Position numbers and translations under genes: made by a program
Part shown: in pieces, positions 27,615 through 38,212 of the stretch
Position numbering within the stretch: the stretch's first letter is position 1
Layout: each line of letters opens with the position of its first letter
The notes under the pieces: model-generated
Seen by the model: only the letters and a program-made list of their open reading frames with translations
Told to the model about the DNA's origin: nothing
Databases searched by the model: none
DNA from: Mycolicibacterium mucogenicum DSM 44124
GTDB lineage: Bacteria; Actinomycetota; Actinomycetes; Mycobacteriales; Mycobacteriaceae
Direction of reading: 5' to 3'
DNA length: 64,000 nt
NCBI RefSeq assembly: GCF_005670685.2
Contig: NZ_CP062008.1
Span: 3,224,001-3,288,000 of the forward strand

Positions 27615-27641
27615 GATTTACACAGAAAACTTGACAGGCTC
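27615..27641 (-). repeat. IS256 element terminal inverted repeat, right
   Basis: The partner of the left repeat at 26171-26197, ending directly at the right copy of the 8-bp target duplication. Confidence 0.88.
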
Positions 27642-27649
27642 CCGGTACA
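27642..27649. repeat. Target-site duplication, right copy
   Basis: CCGGTACA, identical to 26163-26170 across the IS element. Confidence 0.92.
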
Positions 27650-28181
27650 ACAAATCCGCCGCGGCTTTGCGGAGGTCTTCGGGGGTTTTCACCCTCGCGT
27701 CGGCCACCAGATCTGTTTCACACTGGGCCAGGGTGACCGGATCAGCCGCCCACAACGGGACCTTGCCGAAAAACCAGGTGATCACCGCGACGTGCTCGCC
27801 ATTGATCGCACCCTCAGCCAGCGCCGCGGCGACCAACTCCCACACCGGGCCCAACGCCTCCCCGGTGATCGCCGAGCGCGGACCCACGTTGTCGCAGTCC
27901 CGCACCCGTCGACGGGCCTCCTCCCGGCTGATCCGCAGCCGCACATGCAACACCTCAGGCCAATCCTTGGCCCCGATCTCCTTCGCCGTCGCCTGGGTTT
28001 GGGCGGCCGCCAGGATCTGGTGATCGACGGCTTCGGCGGCGCACTTCAGGGTTTCGCGGCGGGACTGCAGCTCCAACAGGACTTTGATGGGCAACCCGCT
28101 GTAGTCCAGGCCGTTGACCGTGGCGATCGCATCCTCAAGCGCCGCGTAGGCGTTGAGGACGGTAGCGGAGTCGATGGCCAT
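27642..28181 (-). pseudogene. DUF222/HNH endonuclease, N-terminal fragment
   Basis: The first 180 codons of the disrupted nuclease gene. It carries the DUF222 N-terminal part (LQSRRETLKCAAEAVDHQILAA, then WPEVLHVRLRISREEARRRV and EHVAVITWFFGKVPLW). The reading frame enters the IS element after LLYR and stops there after seven foreign codons (EPVKFSV). The start codon lies two bases from a perfect LexA box (28184-28199), so the intact gene was an SOS gene. A truncated product lacking the HNH part may still be made on DNA damage. Confidence 0.9.
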
Positions 28182-28183
28182 AC

Positions 28184-28199
28184 TCGAACATTAGTTCGA
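28184..28199. promoter_or_regulatory. LexA SOS box
   Basis: TCGAACATTAGTTCGA matches the mycobacterial SOS box TCGAAC-N4-GTTCGA at all 12 fixed positions. It sits two bases upstream of the DUF222/HNH start codon on the minus strand. Genes of the 13E12 (DUF222) family are known members of the mycobacterial LexA regulon, which supports the call. Confidence 0.9.
28188..28193 (-). promoter_or_regulatory. Probable -10 element of a leaderless SOS promoter
   Basis: TAATGT on the minus strand lies inside the SOS box, six bases before the ATG at 28181. Transcription would then start at or beside the A of the ATG, giving a leaderless mRNA; no Shine-Dalgarno sequence is present upstream of this start. 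LexA bound to the box would cover the -10. Confidence 0.55.
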
Positions 28200-28345
28200 A
28201 TCACCGACAAGTCGCTGTGACGAATGGGCCACTAGTTACCTTCTGCGACCAGTGAAAACAAAGTGACCAAAGTTTTTTCGAGAGAGTCGCCGTCGAGCCA
28301 GGTATATGAAGCCATCCAGCGCGGCACCCCATCCAGCCGCCTGGA

Positions 28346-28807
28346 TCAGGCCGAGCTTTCCTCAAAGTGACGCCGGATAGCCGAGAGCATCGCCGCGTGC
28401 GCTTTCTCCGCCTGCGCGGCAGTGAAGACCATAAGCGGAAAAGGCGCCTCTATATCCACCGCCTCGGCGACAGTGGTGCCGGCGCCGGCAGGTGCGAAGG
28501 TAACCGTGCCACGGAGCCGCACAGCCGGAAATTGACGCGCCTCGGTGTGCACGACACCGTCGGGCGCGATCAGCACCGTGGCCCGGTAGGTCACGCCCAG
28601 ACTGAACGGACCGAGTGGGATGCGATCCCGCACCCGATAGTCACGACGACGGCCCCGCACATCCTGCCGATCGGCCAGACAGTCCACCGCCACGACGAGT
28701 GGATGCACCAGTTTCATGTTCGCCAGATCTGTATAGAAGGTGCGGACATCAGCGGGCGCCCCGGGCACCTCTTCGGTCAGCTCGAACCGGGACCGCGACA
28801 GCCACAT
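28346..28807 (-). CDS. SRPBCC-family (polyketide cyclase/START-like) protein
   Basis: 153 residues, starting MWLSRSRFELTEEVPGAPADV with a GGTGGG box upstream. The pattern of a strand, a helix (VRTFYTDLANMKLVHP) and a long run of strands ending in a C-terminal helix (AEKAHAAMLSAIRRHFEE) fits the SRPBCC ligand-binding fold. No catalytic residue can be assigned. Such proteins bind or modify hydrophobic molecules. It is read divergently from the NlpC/P60-like gene across a 350-base gap. Confidence 0.75.
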   Translation of the reverse strand: MWLSRSRFELTEEVPGAPADVRTFYTDLANMKLVHPLVVAVDCLADRQDVRGRRRDYRVRDRIPLGPFSLGVTYRATVLIAPDGVVHTEARQFPAVRLRGTVTFAPAGAGTTVAEAVDIEAPFPLMVFTAAQAEKAHAAMLSAIRRHFEESSA

Positions 28808-29158
28808 CGACCCACCGTAACTTGACCGTTTCAGATGGTCAGCCAGTATCCGCCGGATCGGCGGCACGAGCTGCCCGGCCGGGCGTCGAAATCGGCGCCA
28901 AAACCGCACAAAGGCCTCGCAGGGCCGTTTCGGAATTAGCTGGTCACGACCTCGCAACGACCGCGACGACCTTGCATTTGCGCAAAAGCTGTGTATGGCA
29001 GTATGTTTTGTGCATTCACCTGCGAATACGTGAAATCGCCTCTGCCCCAACAAGACGCGAATAAACGTGGATGTAACGCACACCACAGGATTCGCGAAAC
29101 GTGATGGCGGACACGGAATTTTGACGCTGTCGAATTTCCGTTGCTAGCGTTCATCGCC
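28808..29158. other. 350-base gap between divergent genes
   Basis: No open frame with convincing coding pattern. It is AT-richer than the flanks near 28980-29140 and must hold the promoters of the SRPBCC gene (minus) and the NlpC/P60-like gene (plus). I could not assign a specific factor to it. Confidence 0.5.
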
Positions 29159-29728
29159 ATGTTTGCTATTGCGACCGCATCGCTGCTGGCTTTGGTCAAC
29201 CAGGTTTCGGGTACGCCCTACATCTCCGGCGGAGACACGGCACGCGGCACTGACTGCTCCGGACTGGCCTCCTGGGTGGCCAACGCGGCCACCGGCCGCC
29301 CCGTTTACGGCAACCGGTTCAACACCGGCAACGAAGAGGCCGCTCTGCGGGCTCGTGGCTTCCTGCCCGGCACCGCGCCCGGCGCCCTGAACATCGGCTG
29401 GAACGGCGGCCACACGGCCGTGACGCTGCCGGACGGCACCCCGGTGTCCAGCGGCGAGGGCGGCGGCGTCCGCATCGGTGGCGGCGGCGCCTTCCAGCGC
29501 CAGTTCACCCACCACATGCACCTGCCGCTGGCTCCGGGCGAGGACATCCCCGCCGATCTGCCCCTTGACGGCCCGCTGGACGCGCCGCTGGCTCCTCCCG
29601 CAGGTCCGGCCGACCTCCCGGCCCCGGAAATCATCGAGGCGGCCAACTTCGCGCCTGCCCCCGAGGCCCCGGCCCCGGCTCCCGAGGCGCCGGCGCCGGC
29701 TCCTGAGGGCCCGGAGATGCCCGTCTAA
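29159..29728 (+). CDS. NlpC/P60-like peptidoglycan hydrolase with Pro/Ala-rich tail
   Basis: 189 residues from ATG 29159 (195 from the in-frame TTG at 29141). The N-terminus has a short hydrophobic stretch (MFAIATASLLALV). Then YISGGDTARGTDCSGLASWVA holds the candidate catalytic Cys, GWNGGHTAVTLPDG the His, and FTHHMHLPL further His residues. This is the Cys-His arrangement of NlpC/P60 endopeptidases that cut peptidoglycan stem peptides. The last 50 residues are repeats of APAPE, probably a wall-spanning or disordered tail. The typical third polar residue is not certain. Confidence 0.75.
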   Translation: MFAIATASLLALVNQVSGTPYISGGDTARGTDCSGLASWVANAATGRPVYGNRFNTGNEEAALRARGFLPGTAPGALNIGWNGGHTAVTLPDGTPVSSGEGGGVRIGGGGAFQRQFTHHMHLPLAPGEDIPADLPLDGPLDAPLAPPAGPADLPAPEIIEAANFAPAPEAPAPAPEAPAPAPEGPEMPV

Positions 29729-29753
29729 CCGTTCGACGACCCCTCTGTTTCAC

Positions 29754-29792
29754 AGTCAGGGCTGCCACCGCTCAGCGGTGGCAGCCCTGACT
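29754..29792. terminator. Bidirectional terminator hairpin
   Basis: An 18-bp perfect stem (AGTCAGGGCTGCCACCGC and its complement) with a 3-base TCA loop. It lies between the stop of the plus-strand NlpC-like gene and the stop of the minus-strand UvrA-like gene (2 bases away), so it can serve both convergent genes. Confidence 0.9.
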
Positions 29793-29793
29793 G

Positions 29794-32169
29794 CTATTTG
29801 ACGTACTCGGCCAGGTGGGACCCGGTCAACGTCTCGCCGTCCGCGACCAGGTCTGCAGGAGAGCCCTCGAAGATCACCCGCCCGCCGTCGTGACCTGCAC
29901 CGGGACCCAGATCGATGATCCAGTCAGCGTGGGCCATGACAGCCTGGTGATGTTCGATGACGATCACGGACTTGCCGCTGTCGACGATCCGGTCCAACAG
30001 CGCCAGCAGCTGCTCGACGTCCGCCAGGTGCAGGCCGGTGGTCGGCTCGTCGAGGATGTAGACGTCGCCCTTCTCCCCCATCTGCGTGGCGAGCTTGAGT
30101 CGTTGCCGCTCCCCGCCGGACAGCGTGGTCAACGGCTGCCCGAGCGTCAGGTAGCCCAGCCCGACGTCCACCATCCGAGCGAGGATCTTTTCTGCGGCCG
30201 GCACTTTCGCATCGCCGTCGGAGAAGAACTGCGCGGCCTCGGCGACAGGCATGGCCAGTACTTCGGCGATGTTCTGCCCGCCCAGGGTGTATTCGAGTAC
30301 CGAGGCACCGAACCGGCGGCCTTCACACTCTTCACAGCGGGACTCGACGGTCGCCATTACTCCGAGGTCGGTGTAGATGACACCGGCACCGTTGCACGCC
30401 GGGCAGGCGCCTTCCGAATTCGAGCTGAACAGTGCGGGTTTGACGTCGTTGGCCTTCGCGAACGCCTTGCGGATGTGGTCGAGCAGTCCGGTATAGGTGG
30501 CCGGGTTGCTCCGTCGTGATCCCCGGATCGGTGCCTGGTCGATGGTGACGACGCCGTCGCGGCCGGCCACCGAACCGTCGATCAGGGAGCTCTTGCCCGA
30601 GCCCGCCACGCCCGTGATCACGGCGAGCACGCCGAGCGGGATGTCCACGTCGACGTCCTGCAGATTGTTGGTGTTGGCACCGCGAATCTCCAACGCCCCG
30701 TTGGCCTCTCGCACCGAATCCTTCAGCGCCGCCCGGTCGTCGAGATGGCGGCCGGTGATGCTGCCGCTGCCACGCAACCCTTTCACCGTGCCTTCGTAGA
30801 CCACCTCACCGCCGCGCGAGCCCGCCTCGGGACCGAGGTCCACCACATGGTCGGCGATGGCGATCACTTCCGGCTTGTGTTCGACGACCAGCACGGTGTT
30901 TCCCTTGTCCCGCAACTGGATCAGCAGTTCGTTCATGCGGGTGATGTCGTGCGGGTGCAGTCCGATGGTCGGCTCGTCGAACACGTAGGTGACGTCGGTC
31001 AGCGCCGAGCCGAGATGACGAATCATCTTGACCCGCTGGGCTTCTCCGCCGGAGAGTGTGCCGGCGGGCCGAGCCAGGGACAGATAGCCCAGCCCGATCC
31101 CGACGAACGAATCGAGCGTGTGCCGCAACGTCGCCAACAGCGGAGCCACGCCGGCGCCGAGGCGCTTGTCGTCGGCCAGCGCGCCGACCCACTCGGCCAG
31201 ATCGGTGATCTGCATGGCGCAGGCCTCAGCGATGTTGACGCCCTTGATCTTTGACGAGCGTGCCAGCTCCGACAGCCGGGTGCCCTCGCACTCGGGGCAT
31301 GTCGTGAACGTCACCGCCCGCTCGACGAACGCCCGGATATGGGGCTGCATCGCCTCGACGTCCTTGCTCAGGAACGACTTCTTGATCTGCGGGATCAGAC
31401 CCAGGTAGGTGAGGTTGACGCCGTCGACCTTGATCTTGGTCGCCTCCTTGTGCAGCAGGGCGTCCAGTTCCTTCTTGGTGAACTTCCGGATCGGCTTGTC
31501 GGGGTCGAAGAAGCCGCAGCCGTTGAAGATTCGGCCGTACCAGCCCTCCGTGCTGAAGCCGGGAATGGTGATGGCGCCATCGTTGATCGACTTGCTGTCG
31601 TCATACAGTGCGGTGAGGTCGATGTCGTTGACCGCGCCGCGGCCCTCGCACCGCAGACACATGCCGCCGACGATGTTGAAGTCGCGACGTTCCTTGACGG
31701 TGCGGCCGGCGCGTTCCATGGTCACGGCGCCGGCCCCACTGATCGAAGCGACGTTGAACGAAAACGCCTGCGGCGAGCCGATGTTCGGTTCACCGATCCG
31801 GCTGAACAGGATCCGCAGCAGCGCACCGGTGTCGGTTGCCGTGCCGACCGTGGAACGTGGGTCGGAGCCCATCCGTTCCTGGTCGACGATGATCGCGGTG
31901 GTCAAGCCCTCCAGCACGTCGACGTCGGGGCGGGCCTGTGACGGCATGAAGCCCTGGACGAACGCGCTGTACGTCTCGTTGATCAGCCGCTGCGACTCGG
32001 CAGCGATGGTGTCGAACACCAGCGAGCTCTTGCCCGAGCCGGACACCCCGGTGAAGACCGTCAGCCGCCGCTTGGGGATCTCGACGCTGATGTCCTTGAG
32101 GTTGTTCTCCCGGGCACCGACTACGCGGATGAGGTCATGGCTGTCAGCGGCATGCGTTCTGCTGGGCAT
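29794..32169 (-). CDS. UvrA-like ABC-class DNA repair protein, short form
   Basis: 791 residues, well short of the 940-970 of UvrA1. Two ABC modules: Walker [15 protein letters not shown] and [14 protein letters not shown], signatures [12 protein letters not shown] and [12 protein letters not shown], Walker [13 protein letters not shown] and [12 protein letters not shown]. The Zn-finger pairs are [24 protein letters not shown] and CEECEGRR. The region between the first Walker A and the Zn pairs is short, so the UvrB-binding domain seems to be missing, as in UvrA2/DrrC proteins linked to drug or lesion tolerance. It follows tex by 58 bases. Confidence 0.87.
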   Translation of the reverse strand: MPSRTHAADSHDLIRVVGARENNLKDISVEIPKRRLTVFTGVSGSGKSSLVFDTIAAESQRLINETYSAFVQGFMPSQARPDVDVLEGLTTAIIVDQERMGSDPRSTVGTATDTGALLRILFSRIGEPNIGSPQAFSFNVASISGAGAVTMERAGRTVKERRDFNIVGGMCLRCEGRGAVNDIDLTALYDDSKSINDGAITIPGFSTEGWYGRIFNGCGFFDPDKPIRKFTKKELDALLHKEATKIKVDGVNLTYLGLIPQIKKSFLSKDVEAMQPHIRAFVERAVTFTTCPECEGTRLSELARSSKIKGVNIAEACAMQITDLAEWVGALADDKRLGAGVAPLLATLRHTLDSFVGIGLGYLSLARPAGTLSGGEAQRVKMIRHLGSALTDVTYVFDEPTIGLHPHDITRMNELLIQLRDKGNTVLVVEHKPEVIAIADHVVDLGPEAGSRGGEVVYEGTVKGLRGSGSITGRHLDDRAALKDSVREANGALEIRGANTNNLQDVDVDIPLGVLAVITGVAGSGKSSLIDGSVAGRDGVVTIDQAPIRGSRRSNPATYTGLLDHIRKAFAKANDVKPALFSSNSEGACPACNGAGVIYTDLGVMATVESRCEECEGRRFGASVLEYTLGGQNIAEVLAMPVAEAAQFFSDGDAKVPAAEKILARMVDVGLGYLTLGQPLTTLSGGERQRLKLATQMGEKGDVYILDEPTTGLHLADVEQLLALLDRIVDSGKSVIVIEHHQAVMAHADWIIDLGPGAGHDGGRVIFEGSPADLVADGETLTGSHLAEYVK

Positions 32170-32227
32170 ACCCACACGCTAATCGGGCGCCGATCGGCCG
32201 TGCTTCTCGATTCCTGATCTCTTCTCG

Positions 32228-34675
<2,448 letters not shown>

Positions 34676-34788
34676 GGGCTGGACCCTACCCAATGCTGCC
34701 GACAGTCGTCGGCAGCGGCGAGTAAGTTTGCGCTATGCCTCAGCCGATCCCGACGCCGCACGCCCCTGGGCGCACCCGGTAGCGCGAC

Positions 34789-35955
34789 ATGAATCCCGAC
34801 GTGCGCACCCTGTGGATGGTCGTCTCGATGACCGCCCTGATTTTCGGGTTGCTGCACGTCTGGGTGGGGGCCGGTAAGCGGCGGCATCCGGCGGTCCAGC
34901 TGTGGGGCGCGGGCAACTTCGCCGGCGCCCTCGGCGCCGGGCTGCTGAGCGCGCGCGGGTTCGTCCCCGAGGCGTTGTCGGTGACGGTCGCCAACGTCCT
35001 GATCATCACCTGCTGGTCGTTGATCTGGGGTGGCCTGTGCGCCTTCAACGGCCAGCCGGTCCGCGGCCGCGTGATGGCTGCGGGACCGCTGGCGGTACTG
35101 GCCGCATTTCAGTTGATACCGCCGTTCACCGTCAGCATCCCGGCCCGGGTGTCCCTGACGGCCCTCGTCCTGGCCGGGTATTTCACGCTGAGCGTCGTCG
35201 ACGGCGTCAAGGCCCAGCGCGTCGAGCGTCTGGCATCACGGCGCATCCTGATCGGCCTGTATGTCGTCGCGGCCGCGGCGACCGTCGCCCGCTCGGTGAG
35301 CCTGCATCTCGACGCCGGCGCCGTCCAGTTCGCCACGACAAGCGCGGTCGTGTCGGTTCCGATGCTCTTCTTCGCGTTCGCCGTCATGGCCATCAACCTG
35401 TGCCTGTCGCTGATGGGGTGGGAACGGCTCGAGGATCAATTGGCCGATGCCGCGATGCTCGACTCGCTCACCAGCACGCTGAACCGCGCCGGTTTCATGA
35501 TTCAGGCGCAGCGCCTGGCCGAGGAATGCGTGGCACGGCAGCTGCGGTGCTCGGTCATCGTGATGGATCTAGATGAGTTCAAGGCCGTCAACGACGTCTT
35601 CGGGCACGAGGCCGGCGACCGGCTGCTGACCGAATTCGCGTGCGTGGCGCGGTCGAACCTGCGCAGCGGCGACCTGCTGGCCCGCATCGGCGGCGAGGAG
35701 TTCTGCGCGATGCTGCCGGGCGTGGACGAAAGTCAGGCTGCGGTCATCGCCGACCGGCTGCGGGTGGCGTTCGCCGCCGCGACATTCAGCCACAACGACG
35801 CCGTGCTCGCCGGAACGGTGAGCATCGGGGTCTCTCAGCTGGGGCACAAGGCGGGGTTGCGATCGGCGATCCGCCGCGCCGACGTGGCGATGTACGAAGC
35901 GAAGAGCCGGGGCCGCGACCGCGTGATCCGCGCCTCCGCAGCGGGCAGAGACTGA
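34789..35955 (+). CDS. Membrane diguanylate cyclase (GGDEF)
   Basis: 388 residues. About six membrane helices in residues 8-205, then a GGDEF domain (about 220-380) with MDLDEFKAVNDVFGHEAGD and the active-site loop GGEEF. An inhibitory I-site RxxD is present five residues before it (RSGD-LLARI-GGEEF). It should make cyclic di-GMP with product feedback. No EAL domain is fused. The N-terminal membrane region resembles MASE-type sensors, but no ligand is known. The start (MNPDVRTLW) lies close to the divergent tex promoter. Confidence 0.9.
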   Translation: MNPDVRTLWMVVSMTALIFGLLHVWVGAGKRRHPAVQLWGAGNFAGALGAGLLSARGFVPEALSVTVANVLIITCWSLIWGGLCAFNGQPVRGRVMAAGPLAVLAAFQLIPPFTVSIPARVSLTALVLAGYFTLSVVDGVKAQRVERLASRRILIGLYVVAAAATVARSVSLHLDAGAVQFATTSAVVSVPMLFFAFAVMAINLCLSLMGWERLEDQLADAAMLDSLTSTLNRAGFMIQAQRLAEECVARQLRCSVIVMDLDEFKAVNDVFGHEAGDRLLTEFACVARSNLRSGDLLARIGGEEFCAMLPGVDESQAAVIADRLRVAFAAATFSHNDAVLAGTVSIGVSQLGHKAGLRSAIRRADVAMYEAKSRGRDRVIRASAAGRD

Positions 35956-35969
35956 GCCGTCGGCTCAGT
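35951..35969. terminator. Hairpin spanning both convergent stop codons
   Basis: ACTGAGCC-GTC-GGCTCAGT. The left arm contains the stop of the GGDEF gene and the right arm the stop of the lipase gene on the other strand. Compact and symmetrical, probably a shared terminator. Confidence 0.65.
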
Positions 35970-37251
35970 ACGTCCCGCAGTTCGGCGACGTGGGCTCACC
36001 GTTGAACCGCGCCGCGATCCACTGCATCGCCGGCTCGCCGTCGACCAGCATCGGCAAGGCATGGTTGATCACCAGCTTGTTCAGGAACGGCGGTTCCTCG
36101 TTGGTGCGGAATTCGACGTCGGCGCCCTTGTCGCACCAGTCCCGGCCGAGCTGATTGGCCGCGGTCCACGGCACCAGCGGGTCGTATCGATTGCTGTTGA
36201 TGAGAACCGGCGCGTTGGGCTTGTACTTGCCGAGCTTCTGCATCTCGAAAAGTGTCTTGAAGGGCTCTTCCTCGACCAGCACGTTGATGTCCTCGGTGAA
36301 GTACGGCTGCAGGTGCCGGAACATGAAGTCGACGATGGTCTGCCCGACGCACTGCCGCGAGACACTCTCGAGCATGTCCTTGCCGCGCTGGGTGAGCTTG
36401 GAGCGGATCAGGTCGGCGAACTCCGGGTAGGCGTAGATCTCGCCGTTGAGCGCGTAACCGACCACACCGACCAGCGCGCTGCCGTCGGTGTACGGGAACA
36501 ATTCCTTGAGGTCGGCCACCGGAGCCCCGGCGTATGTGCCGACGACATGCAGCTCAGGCGCGTAGGACGACGCCAACTCGGCCGCCGACGCCGCGGCACC
36601 GCCCCCTTGCGAGTAACCCCAGAAGGCAACGGGCCCATCGGGGTCCAGTGAGGTGCCCGGCAGCTTCTTGGCGGCGCGCGCTGCGTCGAGCACCGCGGCG
36701 GCCTCGGCGACGCGGTTGACGTACGTGTGCATCCCGGGAGTGCCGAGGCCCTCGTAGTCGGTCATCACGATCGCGAAACCACGCGCGACCATCGTGGCGA
36801 TGAACGCCTCTTCGTAGTTGACCATGATGTCCCAGCCACCCGAATAGTGGATGCCCTGGTTGAACTGCCGCGACGGTGCGCACTGGTTGCCCTGGCCCTG
36901 CGTGCCCACCGCGTAGCTGATCAGTGGCCGCGGCCCCTTACCCGGCCAGTCGTTGTACGGCTCGAAGTAGGTGCCGGTCACGGCGACCGGGTTTCCGCGG
37001 GCATCGGTGCTGCGGTACATGATGCGCGTGCCGGTGGCCATGATGGCGCCGAGCTGGCCGGACGGCTCGAGTACCAGGCGCGAGGGTTCGGTGCGGATCA
37101 GGTCGCCGGGCCGGCCTGGCGGCAGCGGATCGGGCGGCAGGTAGAACTCGGCATACTGCGGCTCGTCGCCGTCCGCGTGGGCCGCGGGCGGTCCCGCAAG
37201 CAATGAACCGATGAGCACACATGCGGCCAGAACTCCCCCGAAGCGATGCAT
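35965..37251 (-). CDS. Secreted lipase of the LIP (secretory lipase) family
   Basis: 428 residues. Signal peptide cleaved after AAHA (near residue 26). The alpha/beta-hydrolase nucleophile elbow is FWGYSQGGGAA (Ser), the acid is in NSNRYDPLVPW and the His in VINHALPM. Six Cys could form disulfides, as in fungal-type secretory lipases (PF03583). Mycobacterial members are exported and act on lipids or esters at the cell surface. It is convergent with the GGDEF gene; the stops share one hairpin. Confidence 0.88.
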   Translation of the reverse strand: MHRFGGVLAACVLIGSLLAGPPAAHADGDEPQYAEFYLPPDPLPPGRPGDLIRTEPSRLVLEPSGQLGAIMATGTRIMYRSTDARGNPVAVTGTYFEPYNDWPGKGPRPLISYAVGTQGQGNQCAPSRQFNQGIHYSGGWDIMVNYEEAFIATMVARGFAIVMTDYEGLGTPGMHTYVNRVAEAAAVLDAARAAKKLPGTSLDPDGPVAFWGYSQGGGAAASAAELASSYAPELHVVGTYAGAPVADLKELFPYTDGSALVGVVGYALNGEIYAYPEFADLIRSKLTQRGKDMLESVSRQCVGQTIVDFMFRHLQPYFTEDINVLVEEEPFKTLFEMQKLGKYKPNAPVLINSNRYDPLVPWTAANQLGRDWCDKGADVEFRTNEEPPFLNKLVINHALPMLVDGEPAMQWIAARFNGEPTSPNCGTY

Positions 37252-37517
37252 AACGGCACGATAACAATGGGACTCTCGTACACGAAATCATTGCTGCCCG
37301 AAATCGAGAATTTTGTTCTTGACAGACGTCGAGTGATGGGCCGCACAGAGATTACCTGCAAGCGACGCGCGACGTCAGCGAGACCGCTGTGTCCGCCACG
37401 GCATATCGCCACCAATCCCGCGTGACATCACACCTGCGAGAACGCCGCTATCGGAGTTTCTGCCCTTGCGCGCTGATTTACTGGCCATCGTTACTTCGAC
37501 CCCGGAGATGAGCAGCA

Positions 37518-38210
37518 ATGGACGACGAGACGACGGCCGCCCCCGAGACAACGGACAGCCCGCCGGTGATCACCGCGCAGGGGCTCGCTGTCATCGGCGA
37601 ACACGGCGCGCTCTTCTCTGATGTCGATCTCGAACTGCAGCCGGGGTTCCACGCCATCCAGATGCCGGGCGGTCCCGCTCAGCACACGTTGTTGCTGTCG
37701 CTCGCGGGCCGGCTCAAGCCGACGCGCGGCACCGTCACCGTCAATGGTGCGACGGGGCCCCGCGGCATCCGGAAGCACTGTGCCATCGCCGCATTCGCGG
37801 ACATCGACGACCTCGAAGAAATGGTGACGGTGCAGACGGTGATCACCGAGCAGCGCCGCTGGGTGTCGCCGTTCCCGGCGTGGGTCCCGGTCCAGTCGGA
37901 CGTCCCGGAGATGGCGGCGGTGTTCGGCGACGACATTCCCCTGTTGTCGCCGAAGACCTTCATCATCGGGCTGTCCGATCTTGAGCTCTTCCTGCTGCGC
38001 ATCACCCTGGCGCTGATGTCCGACCGGCCGGTGCTGGTCGTCGGCGACCTCGAGCAGGTCCGCGACAACGAACGCCGCGCCCTCGCGGTCCAGCGGCTCG
38101 GCGCCCTCGCCGAACACCGCACCGTCGTCGTCGGTGTGACCAACCCGCTGGGCGACGACGCCCCCGACCACGTTCTGCATGACCGCCGTATGCAGACCGG
38201 AAAGGCCTGA
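37518..38210 (+). CDS. Degenerate ABC ATPase-like protein (pseudo-ATPase)
   Basis: 230 residues with the overall outline of an ABC ATP-binding domain but lacking its motifs. At the Walker A place the sequence reads MPGGPAQHTLL, so the Lys and Ser/Thr are Gln55 and His56. No LSGGQ signature is seen (LSDLELFLLR instead), and the Walker B region is VLVVGDLEQ. It is therefore unlikely to hydrolyse ATP. It lies two bases upstream of a YhgE/Pip permease gene and is probably its regulatory or structural partner. Similar pairs occur in other actinobacteria. Confidence 0.75.
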   Translation: MDDETTAAPETTDSPPVITAQGLAVIGEHGALFSDVDLELQPGFHAIQMPGGPAQHTLLLSLAGRLKPTRGTVTVNGATGPRGIRKHCAIAAFADIDDLEEMVTVQTVITEQRRWVSPFPAWVPVQSDVPEMAAVFGDDIPLLSPKTFIIGLSDLELFLLRITLALMSDRPVLVVGDLEQVRDNERRALAVQRLGALAEHRTVVVGVTNPLGDDAPDHVLHDRRMQTGKA

Positions 38211-38212
38211 CC

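Larger units (their letters stand above)
26171..27641 (+). mobile_element. IS256-family insertion sequence, complete (1471 bp)
   Basis: Bounded by an exact 8-bp duplication (CCGGTACA) and by imperfect terminal inverted repeats: 26171-26197 and 27615-27641 match at 21 of 27 positions. It carries a single intact 451-codon transposase gene. It sits inside a DUF222/HNH gene, splitting it at a Leu-Tyr-Arg codon run. The intact duplication and open transposase frame suggest a recent, potentially active copy. Confidence 0.93.
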
